Origin: Bog-473 sp963744225
GTDB lineage: Bacteria; Actinomycetota; Acidimicrobiia; Acidimicrobiales; RAAP-2
Length of the DNA: 64,000 nucleotides
NCBI GenBank assembly: GCA_963744225.1
Contig: CAVUSV010000004.1
Span: forward strand, 434,001 to 498,000
Reading direction: 5' to 3'
Shown: positions 37,674 to 45,652 of the stretch, in pieces
Numbering within the stretch: the stretch's first letter is position 1
Layout: each line of letters begins with the position of its first letter
The notes under the pieces: model-generated
The model's input: only the letters and a program-made list of their open reading frames with translations
The model's database searches: none
What the model was told of the DNA's origin: nothing
Translations under genes and position numbers: made by a program

Positions 37674-38303
37674 TTGATCCCGCACGCCCGACGTCGGGCC
37701 GTCTGGTACGCCTCCTACGGGTCGAATCTCTTCGCCGACCGCTTCGCCTGCTATATCGAAGGTGGACGTCCACCGGGAAGCGCACGGATGTATGCGGGCG
37801 CCCGCGACAAGCGCACACCCCTCGCCACGGTCGCGCTCGAGGTCCCCTACCGCCTCTATTTCACCGGGACTTCCACCGTGTGGGGAGGATCGCCGGCCTT
37901 CATCGACACGCAGCGCAGCGAGGCTCATCGCTCGCTGGTCCGGGCCTACCTGATCAGCTGGGAACAGTTCGAGGACGTGGTGGCGCAGGAGAATGCGCGA
38001 GAGACATCCCCGATCAATGTCGGCGAACTGATCGACGGCGTGTTCGCGCAGATCGGCCCGGGCCGGTACGAGAACCTTCTCTGCGTTGGCAAGCGGGGCG
38101 GGGTCCCTATCGTCACAATCACCGCGCCTTGGACCCTCTCGGCAGTCACCCCGGGGGAGCCCTCCTTGGCCTACCTGGCCACGTTGATCGCCGGGTTGCA
38201 AGAAGCCCATGCGCTCGACGACGACGCCATCGTCGACTACCTGGGGGCGGCCCCGGGCTGCACGCCTGAGCTCGTGCAGCGAGCCTTGGCCACACCCGGG
38301 TGA
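37674..38303 (+). CDS. Gamma-glutamylcyclotransferase-like (GGCT fold) protein
   Basis: A 209-residue protein with WYASYGSNLFADRFACYIEGG, the YGSN substrate loop of the GGCT/AIG2 fold, and a strand RLYFTGTSTVWGGSPAFIDTQ. AYLISWEQFEDVVAQEN resembles the region holding the catalytic Glu in this fold. Similar actinobacterial proteins are often mislabelled histone deacetylase. TTG start assumed, since the fold begins within 12 residues. Substrate unknown. Confidence 0.65.
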   Translation: MIPHARRRAVWYASYGSNLFADRFACYIEGGRPPGSARMYAGARDKRTPLATVALEVPYRLYFTGTSTVWGGSPAFIDTQRSEAHRSLVRAYLISWEQFEDVVAQENARETSPINVGELIDGVFAQIGPGRYENLLCVGKRGGVPIVTITAPWTLSAVTPGEPSLAYLATLIAGLQEAHALDDDAIVDYLGAAPGCTPELVQRALATPG

Positions 38304-38381
38304 GCGGAAGTCGTCTCCTGGTGAGAGCTGGAGAGTGGCTTGTGGGCGACCTATTGACAGCGGGGCAGCTCTTTGGTTTAA

Positions 38382-38422
38382 TACAAGTCATTACTTGTAC
38401 AAGTATCTGCTTGTGCAAGTAA
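38382..38422. promoter_or_regulatory. Operator array with overlapping palindromes upstream of the SRPBCC/arsR unit
   Basis: ACAAGT-CATT-ACTTGT (38383-38398), TACTTGTACAAGTA (38392-38405, fully palindromic) and CTTGTGCAAG (near 38410-38419) overlap. These ACTTG-type half sites look like ArsR-family operators, and an ArsR gene lies 0.6 kb downstream. A TTGACA motif at 38354-38359 could be a -35 box. Autoregulation is inferred. Confidence 0.6.
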
Positions 38423-38460
38423 TCCACTCACGGCACGCGATCGGGAAAGAGGTGCAGCAC

Positions 38461-38934
38461 ATGGGAGACACCCGCAGTCAGACATTGGCCGACGACACGC
38501 AACTCGAGGCCGACTTTGAGACGACGATGACGTTCCTGTCACCGGCCGAAGCGGTGTTCGAGGCAATCACGACGCCCGAGCGCTTCAACAGTTGGTGGGT
38601 CCCAGCCAGTGGCTCGGGCCTGGCCGGTGGCGAGCTGACCCTCGACATGGGTACACGAGTAGTTATGCGGGTCGACGAGGCGGAGCAGCCGTCGGCCGTC
38701 ACGTGGACCACCCTCGTCTGCGAGCCGGAGCCGAACTGGGTCGGCACCACCATTCGTTTCGCCCTGACCACTGGCGAGCGGGGCGGGTCTCGCCTGCATT
38801 TCCGGCACGCGGGCTTGACGCCACAACTCGAATGCTTCGACATGTGCCAAGCCGGCTGGAACCGCCACCTTTCAAGACTGGTGGCCTACGTCGACGATGG
38901 TCACGGTTCTCCCCGCGTGCCCTCCGACGCATAA
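38461..38934 (+). CDS. SRPBCC (AHSA1-like) domain protein 1
   Basis: A 157-residue START-like protein: ADFETTMTFLSPAEAVFEAI, TTPERFNSWWVP, GTRVVMRVDEAEQPSAVTW, LTTGERGGSRLHFRHAGLTP and CFDMCQAGWNRHL match the Activator-of-Hsp90-ATPase-like (AHSA1) fold, which binds small hydrophobic ligands. ATG with GAGGTG upstream. Next to an ArsR regulator and a second SRPBCC gene, a common actinobacterial trio of unknown role. Confidence 0.85.
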   Translation: MGDTRSQTLADDTQLEADFETTMTFLSPAEAVFEAITTPERFNSWWVPASGSGLAGGELTLDMGTRVVMRVDEAEQPSAVTWTTLVCEPEPNWVGTTIRFALTTGERGGSRLHFRHAGLTPQLECFDMCQAGWNRHLSRLVAYVDDGHGSPRVPSDA

Positions 38935-39006
38935 TCTCTCAGGACCGACCAGCGCCGCCATGCTGGTGGGTGACGAAAAGACCAGAACGAAGAGTGATGG
39001 GAACAC

Positions 39007-39376
39007 ATGAGCAGCAGCCCCGCCATCCGGGCCGACGAAACCGATGCTGGTGCTGGTCCCGATGCCGTCCTGCGCGCGCCTGGCCGATCCCCATCGGCGT
39101 CACATGTTGAAACTGGTGCGGGGGAATGAGCTCGCGGCAGGCCAGATCGCAACCCACTTCGACATCACCCAGCAGGCGGTGAGCCAGCACTTACGGGTGC
39201 TGAAGTCCGCCGGTCTTCTCAGCGAACGCCGCCAGGGAACGAGGCGACTGTATGTGCTGCGTCCCGAGGCTCTCGATCCGGTTCGCGGCGTGCTCGACGA
39301 CCTCTGGCCCGACGCACTCATTCGCCTCAAGCAGGTCGTGGAGCAAAGCAAGAGGCAAAGAGGGAAAGATGCCTGA
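39007..39376 (+). CDS. ArsR-family winged-helix repressor (frameshifted)
   Basis: About 123 residues. The ATG at 39007 gives MSSSPAIRADETDAG...DAVLRA, and the next frame continues LADPHRRHMLKLVRGNELAA, the canonical DAVFRALADPTRR beginning of ArsR/AHSA1-linked repressors. The shift lies at GCGCGCGCC (39072-39081), an extra base, and 370 nt is 3n+1. Recognition helix: ITQQAVSQHLRVLKSAGLL. No metal-binding Cys pair is seen, so it likely senses something other than metal. Its stop overlaps the second SRPBCC gene by 8 bp. Confidence 0.82.
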
Positions 39377-39785
39377 CCCAATGGCTCGGTCCGACGTCGT
39401 CACGACGACCATTCGAATCGAGGCCACGCCAGAAGAGGTGTTCCCTTACTTCGTGGAGCCCGAGCTCTTGGTGCAATGGATCGGGACGTGGGCGGATCTC
39501 GAGCCAGAACCGGGCGGGGTCTTTGCCCTGAACCTCGGCGATGTCGCCGTACGGGGAGCGTTCGTCTCGGTGGAGCCCCCAGAACGCGTGATCTTCACCT
39601 GGGGGGTGCCCGGTCGGGAGTCACTCCCACCCGGCTCCTCAACCGTCGAGATCCGCCTCCACCCTGAAGGTGACGAAACGATCGTCGAGCTCCTGCACTA
39701 CGACCTCCCAGTGGAGGAGCGGCAAATCCACCAGGCTGGTTGGGATACGCGCCTCCCCGTGCTGGTTGGCGTCGCTCACGCCTAG
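39369..39785 (+). CDS. SRPBCC (AHSA1-like) domain protein 2
   Basis: About 138 residues: VTTTIRIEATPEEVFPYFVE, LLVQWIGTWADLEPEPGGVF, VRGAFVSVEPPERVIFTWG and TIVELLHYDLP form one AHSA1 domain. It overlaps the ArsR stop (ATGCCTGA), so both are translated together. Likely binds a small ligand; activity unknown. Confidence 0.85.
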   Translation: MPDPMARSDVVTTTIRIEATPEEVFPYFVEPELLVQWIGTWADLEPEPGGVFALNLGDVAVRGAFVSVEPPERVIFTWGVPGRESLPPGSSTVEIRLHPEGDETIVELLHYDLPVEERQIHQAGWDTRLPVLVGVAHA

Positions 39786-39852
39786 AGGACGCCGTGTCCC
39801 TGTGGGCATCGCCGATACTGCGGCGCAACCTCGCCGACGTCTCGGTCACCTC

Positions 39853-40524
39853 TCAAGCCGAGGGCGTGTCGGCCGCATCGCCGGACGGCTCCGTTGGCGC
39901 GTCACGGCGTCGACTGCCACGAACGAAGAGGATGACGACGCCGATCACTGCGATGCCTGCCAAGACGAGGGCGGCGACAGCGATGCCCTCGGAGGCCGAC
40001 GAGTTCGAGCTTGTGGTCGCAGCGGCCGAGGCGATCGGCGTCGGGCTCGTGAGCGTCAGCACCGGGGCAGGCGTGTCCGGATTGGGGTTCTGGGAATTGG
40101 CCACCTGGATCCAACGAACCACTTCTCCCGACGAGTACGTCTGCAGAGACTTGAAGATCATGGTCCCCGTTTGGCGCGGCGCTTGGCCCGCCGAGATGTC
40201 GAAGTCCTGATACTGGCCAGGTGCGATCCCGCCGCCTGTCGCTGTCCAAATGATGTCGGTCACCACCTGGTTGACGGGACCGTCCGCGCTTTGGATCGGC
40301 CTGCTCAGCGTCTGCGTGTCGACCTTTGCCCTCCAGCCCGGAATCGGAAGCACGTCGACCGTGAGCAACGGGAGGCTCGATGGAAAGAACACCTGGAGGC
40401 CGACCGTATTGGCATTGTCCCGCTCGTTCGGCACCCGGAAGGTGAGCTCGATGTCCCCTGTTCCGGCGGGCATGGTGTCTGGATGCACCGTCACGTGAGC
40501 CCATGCCGGGGTCGCGAGCAACAC
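39853..40524 (-). CDS. YcnI-like (DUF1775) copper-associated surface protein
   Basis: About 223 residues. The mature protein begins with AHVTVHPDTMPAGTGDIELT, where the first His is the copper ligand of YcnI domains, then LTFRVPNERDNANTVGL and PGQYQDFDISAGQAP. A single C-terminal membrane helix (VAALVLAGIAVIGVVILF) and a basic tail follow. The signal peptide looks too short from the GTG (MLLATPAWA); a one-base insertion near 40526-40555 would restore MQSR... plus LPPLATVLLATPAWA. The CopC-CopD gene is 131 bp upstream. Confidence 0.85.
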   Translation of the reverse strand: MLLATPAWAHVTVHPDTMPAGTGDIELTFRVPNERDNANTVGLQVFFPSSLPLLTVDVLPIPGWRAKVDTQTLSRPIQSADGPVNQVVTDIIWTATGGGIAPGQYQDFDISAGQAPRQTGTMIFKSLQTYSSGEVVRWIQVANSQNPNPDTPAPVLTLTSPTPIASAAATTSSNSSASEGIAVAALVLAGIAVIGVVILFVRGSRRRDAPTEPSGDAADTPSA

Positions 40525-40655
40525 CGTCGCGAGCGGTGGCAGCTAGACGCGACTGCAACGACTCGGGTAAATCCTAAGGAAACGTTTCTCATGAGTGCGG
40601 CGCACTCCTTCGGTTCGGCATCGGTGGATTACTGCGGTATTGCGACCGTCCGCTG

Positions 40656-42461
40656 TCAATGCACGGGGAGATCGGTCATGACCACCTGCTCGTCAATGGC
40701 ATCAATGCGGACCGTGTACTTGATCACCCAGGTGCCGGCGGCAGGAATGTCGAAGTTGCTCGCGGAGTAGTGCCCTGGTCCAGCAACTGCAAGAGGTACG
40801 GAGAGTGGCCCGATCGACTGCGAGGGAAGGCTGATGCTGAGATCCAGCTCCGGGATTGCCTTCGGCGTGCCCACCGAGCTGAGGACGTAGACGTGCACCT
40901 GGTTGGTCGGGCCGACCCGCGCCGGGTCAACGATCGTGTTGACTTGGATCCCAAGCGTCGAGAACGAGTAGGAAAACGGAAGTCCAGCGGCCTGCTTTGC
41001 CGGCACCGCATTGACGAGCAGGGCAGTGACGGCCAGTACGGCAACGGCGATTACCAGCTCGGCTGCCACGGATCGCCGGAGGCGGCGCCGCGGAAAGTCC
41101 GTTTCGCCCGGTGTCGGCACCATTCGTTCTTTGACCGCGACGCCCGAACCGCCGGCCGCTACCGGACTCGACAACGAAGGTGCGGCGTTGACCCCCTCCT
41201 CAGAGGCCGCGGGTCCTCGAGCAGTCCGGATCCTGCTGCGCCAGCGTCCATGGATGGCGCGTCGGCTCATGGCGCCGAGGCCGATCATGACCACGACCAG
41301 GGCTATCTTCACGAGGAGCGTCCGGCCGTAGACGGTGTGAAGGAGGGCATAGACGCTGCCTACTTGGCGGATCGACTGGAACACCCCGGTGGTCACGACC
41401 AGGACCACTGCGGAGAATGCCACAGACGACATCTGAAACGTCAGCAGCATGGGATCACTGGGCGCGGCGTCGCCCTCAGTCCGGGGCAAGAGGAACGTGG
41501 CGAGGAGGGCCAAGCCTCCAAGCCAGGCGGCGGCGGCTCCCAAGTGGACGATGTCGAGCCCGAGCCCCACGGTGGGGCTGCTCCCAGTCCCGGCGTGCCC
41601 CGCCAGACCCGGTGTGGCAAGCAGCGCGAGCCCGAGTATGCACACGGCGGGCGTCACCCAGGTCCATCGCTGGGAGCCGCCGCCCAGCCGATCCTGGAGC
41701 CCGAAGAGCACGGGGACCACGGCCGCCAGCAACGCCAGGCGTAAGAGCTCGACCTCACCGAATCGGGTGTGGAGGACATCTCCGATCAGCGACGGTTGAT
41801 AGATGTCACTCAGCGGCAGGGCCGACGCGTAGACGCCTTGGATGGCAATGCCCAGCAGCGTGGCGCCGACGAGGAGCCACCAGGAGTACCAGAGCACCTT
41901 CCCCACGCGGCGGGAGCGTCCCCCCTCCCGCCACGCCAGCGCCACGAGAACAGCCGGCCCGACCAGGAACAGCAGGCCCACGAACGCCGCAGAGCGGATC
42001 AGCCAATAGAGAACGCCGACCGCCGCGCTCCCGGACTGATTGGCGATGCTGGTAGCCAACACATTGGCTCTTGCCGCGCCACGAGCAGTGCCCACCGAGA
42101 ACACGAACGCCCCGTGCACGGGATGGGAGTCAGCCGAGATCACTCGCCATGCCACCACGTACGTCCCATCGGACAGCGAAGGGAGCGAGATTGCCACGGC
42201 GTGGCTGTCGTTGTTTGGATGGTGCGTGCCCCCGCTGTCGACACGCGCGCCGCCGGGTCCGATGACCCGGAGCGACCCGAAGTCGATCTCCACGGGTTCG
42301 CCGAAGTGGAGGACCACCTGCTTCGGCGGCACGAGCAACACGGCTCCCTCGCTGGGGGTGGTCGACTCCAATTCCGCGTGGGCGCTGGCGACGCCGGGGG
42401 TTCCCACGAGGAGGAGGACGAGCAGCCCCAAGCCGGAAAGGAGACGCCGGAGGATCCTCAT
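40656..42461 (-). CDS. CopC-CopD fusion copper resistance protein
   Basis: About 600 residues. A signal peptide ending VASAHAELESTTPSEGAVL opens the CopC domain (His-1 copper ligand; SADSHPVHGAFVFSVG with further ligands). Eight or so membrane helices then form CopD (GPAVLVALAWREGG, HTRFGEVELLRLALLAAV, VHLGAAAAWLGGLALLATF, FQSIRQVGSVYALLHTVYGR). The C-terminal ~110 residues are a periplasmic beta domain. It probably binds copper outside and moves it across the membrane. The ATG at 42461 begins the signal peptide; an in-frame GTG lies 9 codons upstream. Confidence 0.9.
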   Translation of the reverse strand: MRILRRLLSGLGLLVLLLVGTPGVASAHAELESTTPSEGAVLLVPPKQVVLHFGEPVEIDFGSLRVIGPGGARVDSGGTHHPNNDSHAVAISLPSLSDGTYVVAWRVISADSHPVHGAFVFSVGTARGAARANVLATSIANQSGSAAVGVLYWLIRSAAFVGLLFLVGPAVLVALAWREGGRSRRVGKVLWYSWWLLVGATLLGIAIQGVYASALPLSDIYQPSLIGDVLHTRFGEVELLRLALLAAVVPVLFGLQDRLGGGSQRWTWVTPAVCILGLALLATPGLAGHAGTGSSPTVGLGLDIVHLGAAAAWLGGLALLATFLLPRTEGDAAPSDPMLLTFQMSSVAFSAVVLVVTTGVFQSIRQVGSVYALLHTVYGRTLLVKIALVVVMIGLGAMSRRAIHGRWRSRIRTARGPAASEEGVNAAPSLSSPVAAGGSGVAVKERMVPTPGETDFPRRRLRRSVAAELVIAVAVLAVTALLVNAVPAKQAAGLPFSYSFSTLGIQVNTIVDPARVGPTNQVHVYVLSSVGTPKAIPELDLSISLPSQSIGPLSVPLAVAGPGHYSASNFDIPAAGTWVIKYTVRIDAIDEQVVMTDLPVH

Positions 42462-42506
42462 GTTGCGGAACCTGGCGAGCGCTGTCACATGGCCAATCCG
42501 CTTGGG

Positions 42507-43424
42507 TCAGCTTGCCAGCGCCATGACGGTCACCGGAAGTGCCATCACGGCCCCGGCCAACAGTGCAGATGCGACCGCCGCCCGCTTGGAGTTGCGAGAG
42601 CCCGAGAGAAGACGGCCCACCCGATCGGTGACGTCGGCTCCAGCAGCCGACAGTGCGCAACTCGGGGCACCGCCCGAGGTCGCCATGTCAACGAGCGCTG
42701 TCGCCAGAGTGAGCGGGTCACCACGTCGGGCCGAGAAGTCGTCGGCCGACATCTCGAGAAGCGAGGCGATCTCCCTTGGAGCGAGCCTTGCGTAAGGGAT
42801 CCATCCGAACAGGTTTCTCACACCAACCATAGGCAGCATCACGAGGCCATGATGCTCTTGCGCGTGGCCTCGTTCGTGCTCGATGACGGCGACGATCTGC
42901 TCGGCGCCGAGCAGGCGAACGGTACCCTCGCTCAAAACGATCCTCGGGTGAAGGCCGGGGAGGCAGTATGCGACGGTGCGGCTGTCTGAAAGGAGTTTTG
43001 TCCCCGGATAGGCGGCTGACTCACGGGCGACGAGATCCAACAGGCGCCGGTGCCGGGCCCTCGATCGGATCGTCCGCACCGTGAGGAATCCGAAGACGAC
43101 GACGAACACGATCGCCAGGTCGGCGGCCAGCGTAAGGCCAAGAGCGTCGTAGAGGCCAAGGCCCTGCAAGGGATGACCGCTCGACAGGCCCTTGACGAGT
43201 TCACCCACACCGCCCACGAATCCGACCCGGTAGCGGTAGGCGGCGATCGACAGCCCGGCGCCGATCCCCGCCGCTGTCGCGCTCAAGCCAATGCATTGCC
43301 AGAGCAGAACGCCACAACGCGGCGCACGAGTGGCCCAATCGGACTCTGAAAGCCGGGTGCTCGCCGGTCCGACTAACGCAACGGAGACCGCTGCGAGGAC
43401 GGCGGCAACCACGACGAGATTCAC
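42507..43424 (-). CDS. M56 (BlaR1/MecR1-like) membrane metallopeptidase
   Basis: A 305-residue membrane protease. The zinc motif is VIEHERGHAQEHHG (HExxH form HERGH), with NLFGWIPYARLAPREIASLLEMSADD downstream giving the third ligand region. About five helices. Unlike BlaR1 it has no penicillin-binding domain. Such proteins cleave or relieve the partner BlaI-type repressor. The start overlaps the BlaI stop (4 bp). The nearby copper genes suggest that the pair answers a respiratory or copper cue. Confidence 0.85.
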   Translation of the reverse strand: MNLVVVAAVLAAVSVALVGPASTRLSESDWATRAPRCGVLLWQCIGLSATAAGIGAGLSIAAYRYRVGFVGGVGELVKGLSSGHPLQGLGLYDALGLTLAADLAIVFVVVFGFLTVRTIRSRARHRRLLDLVARESAAYPGTKLLSDSRTVAYCLPGLHPRIVLSEGTVRLLGAEQIVAVIEHERGHAQEHHGLVMLPMVGVRNLFGWIPYARLAPREIASLLEMSADDFSARRGDPLTLATALVDMATSGGAPSCALSAAGADVTDRVGRLLSGSRNSKRAAVASALLAGAVMALPVTVMALAS

Positions 43425-43792
43425 AACTTTCCCTCTGGTGCGGGGGAGGAAGCGAGGCCCAGAGCTTGGCGAAGCACGCGTGCTTCTTCGGGCGACACCG
43501 ATTCGGCGAAGCGAACCAACACCGCGCCCCGGTCGCGCTCCTCCCCGAGGGCGTCGATCATCAACTCAGCACGGTACGACTCTCGGGTGTCGGCCGGCGC
43601 GAACCGGTGGATCCGACCTTGCGTGCTCCGCACGACCAGGTTTTTGCGGCGGAGGCGTTCGAGGATCGTGAGGACCGTCGTGTACGCCCGATCGGGAAGT
43701 TGGTCCGCCAGTTCCCGCCCGGACAGCGGGCTTGCGCTGGAGTCCCACAGGACGTCCATGACCCTGCGCTCAAGATCGCCCAAACGCCTCAC
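43421..43792 (-). CDS. BlaI/MecI-family transcriptional repressor
   Basis: About 123 residues: RRLGDLERRVMDVLWDSSAS, LSGRELADQLPDRAYTTVLT (recognition helix), ILERLRRKNLVVRSTQGRIH and the dimerisation tail. The GTG at 43792 starts right at the domain; an ATG at 43836 lies one base out of frame and a single indel would join it. Two TACTAC/GTAGTA operators lie 60-100 bp upstream. It likely represses both this operon and ctaG. Confidence 0.85.
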   Translation of the reverse strand: MRRLGDLERRVMDVLWDSSASPLSGRELADQLPDRAYTTVLTILERLRRKNLVVRSTQGRIHRFAPADTRESYRAELMIDALGEERDRGAVLVRFAESVSPEEARVLRQALGLASSPAPEGKL

Positions 43793-43850
43793 GGCCGCGC
43801 CTCGGGCGACGGGGACCTTGCACCGCCCAACGTCATGGTCCCGTTCTACT

Positions 43851-43888
43851 ACTACAGGCCGTAGTTGTGCTACTACAGGGCGTAGTAG
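43851..43888. promoter_or_regulatory. Two BlaI-type operators between blaI and ctaG
   Basis: ACTAC-AGGCC-GTAGT (43851-43865) and CTACTAC-AGGGC-GTAGTAG (43870-43888) are inverted repeats with the TACTACA core used by BlaI repressors. They sit between the divergent blaI-M56 and ctaG-SCO units and could control both. Confidence 0.75.
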
Positions 43889-43901
43889 TACCTTCGGGGT
43901 C

Positions 43902-44816
43902 GTGATCGCCGCGCTCTCCGACGCGGGGCTTCCGCCACTGCGAGGTGCGCAGCTGCTCTCCACGCAGTTCAACTTCGTGCCGGTGGCGCTGATCCTCGTC
44001 GCCCTCGCCCTCTACCTGTGGGCCGTGCACCGCACCAACGTGGTGCACCCGCGCCACCCCTGGCCGCTCGCCAAGACGCTGGCCTTCGTCGGCGCCCTCG
44101 TGGCCACCGCGGTGGCCATCTGCAGCTCGGTCGGCGTCTATGACTCCGAGCTGTTCTGGGACCACATGGTCCAGCACCTCTTGCTCATCATGGTGGCGGC
44201 ACCGCTCTTCGCCATCGCCTCCCCCCTCGACCTGGCCTGGCGCTCGACGACGGGCACCGCCCACCTGGTCGTCACCGAGGTGTTGCGCTCGCCCGTGGCC
44301 AAGTTCTTCGGGCACCCCGCCGTCGCCTTCGTGCTCTACGCCGTCTTCATCCCGGTGTCGCACCTGACCAGCTGGTACAACCTGACCCTCGAGCACGAGA
44401 GCATCCACAACGCCGAGCACCTGGCCTTCTTGGTCGTCGGCTACCTGTTCTGGCGCCAGATCTTCGGCAGCGACCCGAACAAGTACCGCCTCCACCCCGC
44501 CCTGCAGTTCTTCTACCTCTTCCTCGCCATCCCGATCGACACCTTCACCGGCCTCTCCCTGACCGGGGCCACCAGGGAGCTCTTCCCGGCCTATCTCGCC
44601 ACCCATCGCACCTGGGGCCCGTCCTACGTGGTCGACCTGCACGCCGGGGGCTCCATCATGTGGGTGGTCGGCGACACGCTCATGCTCTGGCCCATGATCC
44701 CGGTGGCCCTGCGCTGGATGCACATGGAGGAGCGCAAGGCGGTACGCATCGACCGCGAGCTCGACGCCGCTCGGGATGCGGAGACCACGAGCAGCCCCGT
44801 GATCCTGGAGTCGTGA
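43902..44816 (+). CDS. Cytochrome c oxidase assembly protein CtaG (caa3-type)
   Basis: About 304 residues with seven membrane helices. FNFVPVALILVALALYLWAV, VGVYDSELFWDHMVQHLLLI (His cluster DHMVQH), APLFAIASPLDLAW, HLTSWYNLTLEHESIHNAEH, GYLFWRQIFGSDPNKYRLHP and GSIMWVVGDTLMLWPMIPVA are caa3_CtaG (PF09678) motifs. It takes part in copper delivery to the oxidase CuB centre. GTG start at 43902, after the operators. Its stop overlaps the SCO gene (GTGA). Confidence 0.9.
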   Translation: MIAALSDAGLPPLRGAQLLSTQFNFVPVALILVALALYLWAVHRTNVVHPRHPWPLAKTLAFVGALVATAVAICSSVGVYDSELFWDHMVQHLLLIMVAAPLFAIASPLDLAWRSTTGTAHLVVTEVLRSPVAKFFGHPAVAFVLYAVFIPVSHLTSWYNLTLEHESIHNAEHLAFLVVGYLFWRQIFGSDPNKYRLHPALQFFYLFLAIPIDTFTGLSLTGATRELFPAYLATHRTWGPSYVVDLHAGGSIMWVVGDTLMLWPMIPVALRWMHMEERKAVRIDRELDAARDAETTSSPVILES

Positions 44817-45595
44817 CGCGTTGGACGGGGCTGCCCGGCGGCAGGCCGGTGCGACCATACGCGCTGATCGTCGTTGCCCTCCTCGGAACACTGCTGGCAG
44901 CGTGCGGACGTTCGGGCGACCCGCCGCCGGCGCCCCCGGCGTCACAGGGCGTCGTCGTGGACCGGCCCATACCCGATATCCCACTGATCTCATCCTCCGG
45001 AGCGCCCCTGTCACTCGGCGACTTCCGGGGGAAGTACATCGTGATGGCCAACTTTCTGTCGCTCTGCCAGGACGAGTGCCCGCTGATCACGGGTGCGTTC
45101 ATCGCGATGCAGCGCGACGTACGCGCTGCCGGGCTAGGTAGCAAAGTGGTGTTCATGGAAATCACGGTCGATCCCGGGCGGGACACCCCAGCCCGGCTCG
45201 CGGCGTATTCCAAGGAGTTCGGCGCAAACTGGACGATGGCGACGGGGACTCAAGCCAATCTCGACGCGCTCTGGAGGTTCTTGGGCGTCACGGCACAGAT
45301 CGTTCCCGAAGAACAACCCGCAAAGATCGACTGGTACACAGGAACGCCGCTCACCTACGACGTCAACCACACCGACGGCTACTTCTTAATCAGTCCCTCC
45401 GGTCACGAGCGCTTCAGCAACTCGAACCCGCCCAACCTGCACGGCCGGCTGAACAAGAAGCTGAGCGGCTTGTTGAATGCCGGTGGCCTGAAGAACCTCC
45501 ACAGCCAGAGCTCACCCAACTGGACGCTCAATCAGGCCCTCGCCTCCCTCAGCTGGCTCGTTGGCCGCACCATCCCGTCGGCCGCTTCCACGTAG
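44813..45595 (+). CDS. SCO1/SenC-family copper chaperone lipoprotein
   Basis: About 260 residues. The lipobox LLGTLLAACG anchors it to the membrane. The thioredoxin-fold metal site is FLSLCQDECPLITGAF (CxxxC), with VNHTDGYFLISPSG giving the histidine ligand. SCO proteins mature the CuA site of cytochrome oxidase. The overlap with ctaG supports a joint role in oxidase assembly. GTG start. Confidence 0.9.
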   Translation: MTRWTGLPGGRPVRPYALIVVALLGTLLAACGRSGDPPPAPPASQGVVVDRPIPDIPLISSSGAPLSLGDFRGKYIVMANFLSLCQDECPLITGAFIAMQRDVRAAGLGSKVVFMEITVDPGRDTPARLAAYSKEFGANWTMATGTQANLDALWRFLGVTAQIVPEEQPAKIDWYTGTPLTYDVNHTDGYFLISPSGHERFSNSNPPNLHGRLNKKLSGLLNAGGLKNLHSQSSPNWTLNQALASLSWLVGRTIPSAAST

Positions 45596-45652
45596 ACCAG
45601 GAGTGCCAGGAGCCGGTGACGGTAATCCGTAATCACAGAGGGGACCACCGCC

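Noticed and set aside
43587..43901. N-terminal extension of CtaG to 43587
   Set aside because: It would be antisense to blaI and cross both operators; the GTG at 43902 starts at the membrane protein proper.
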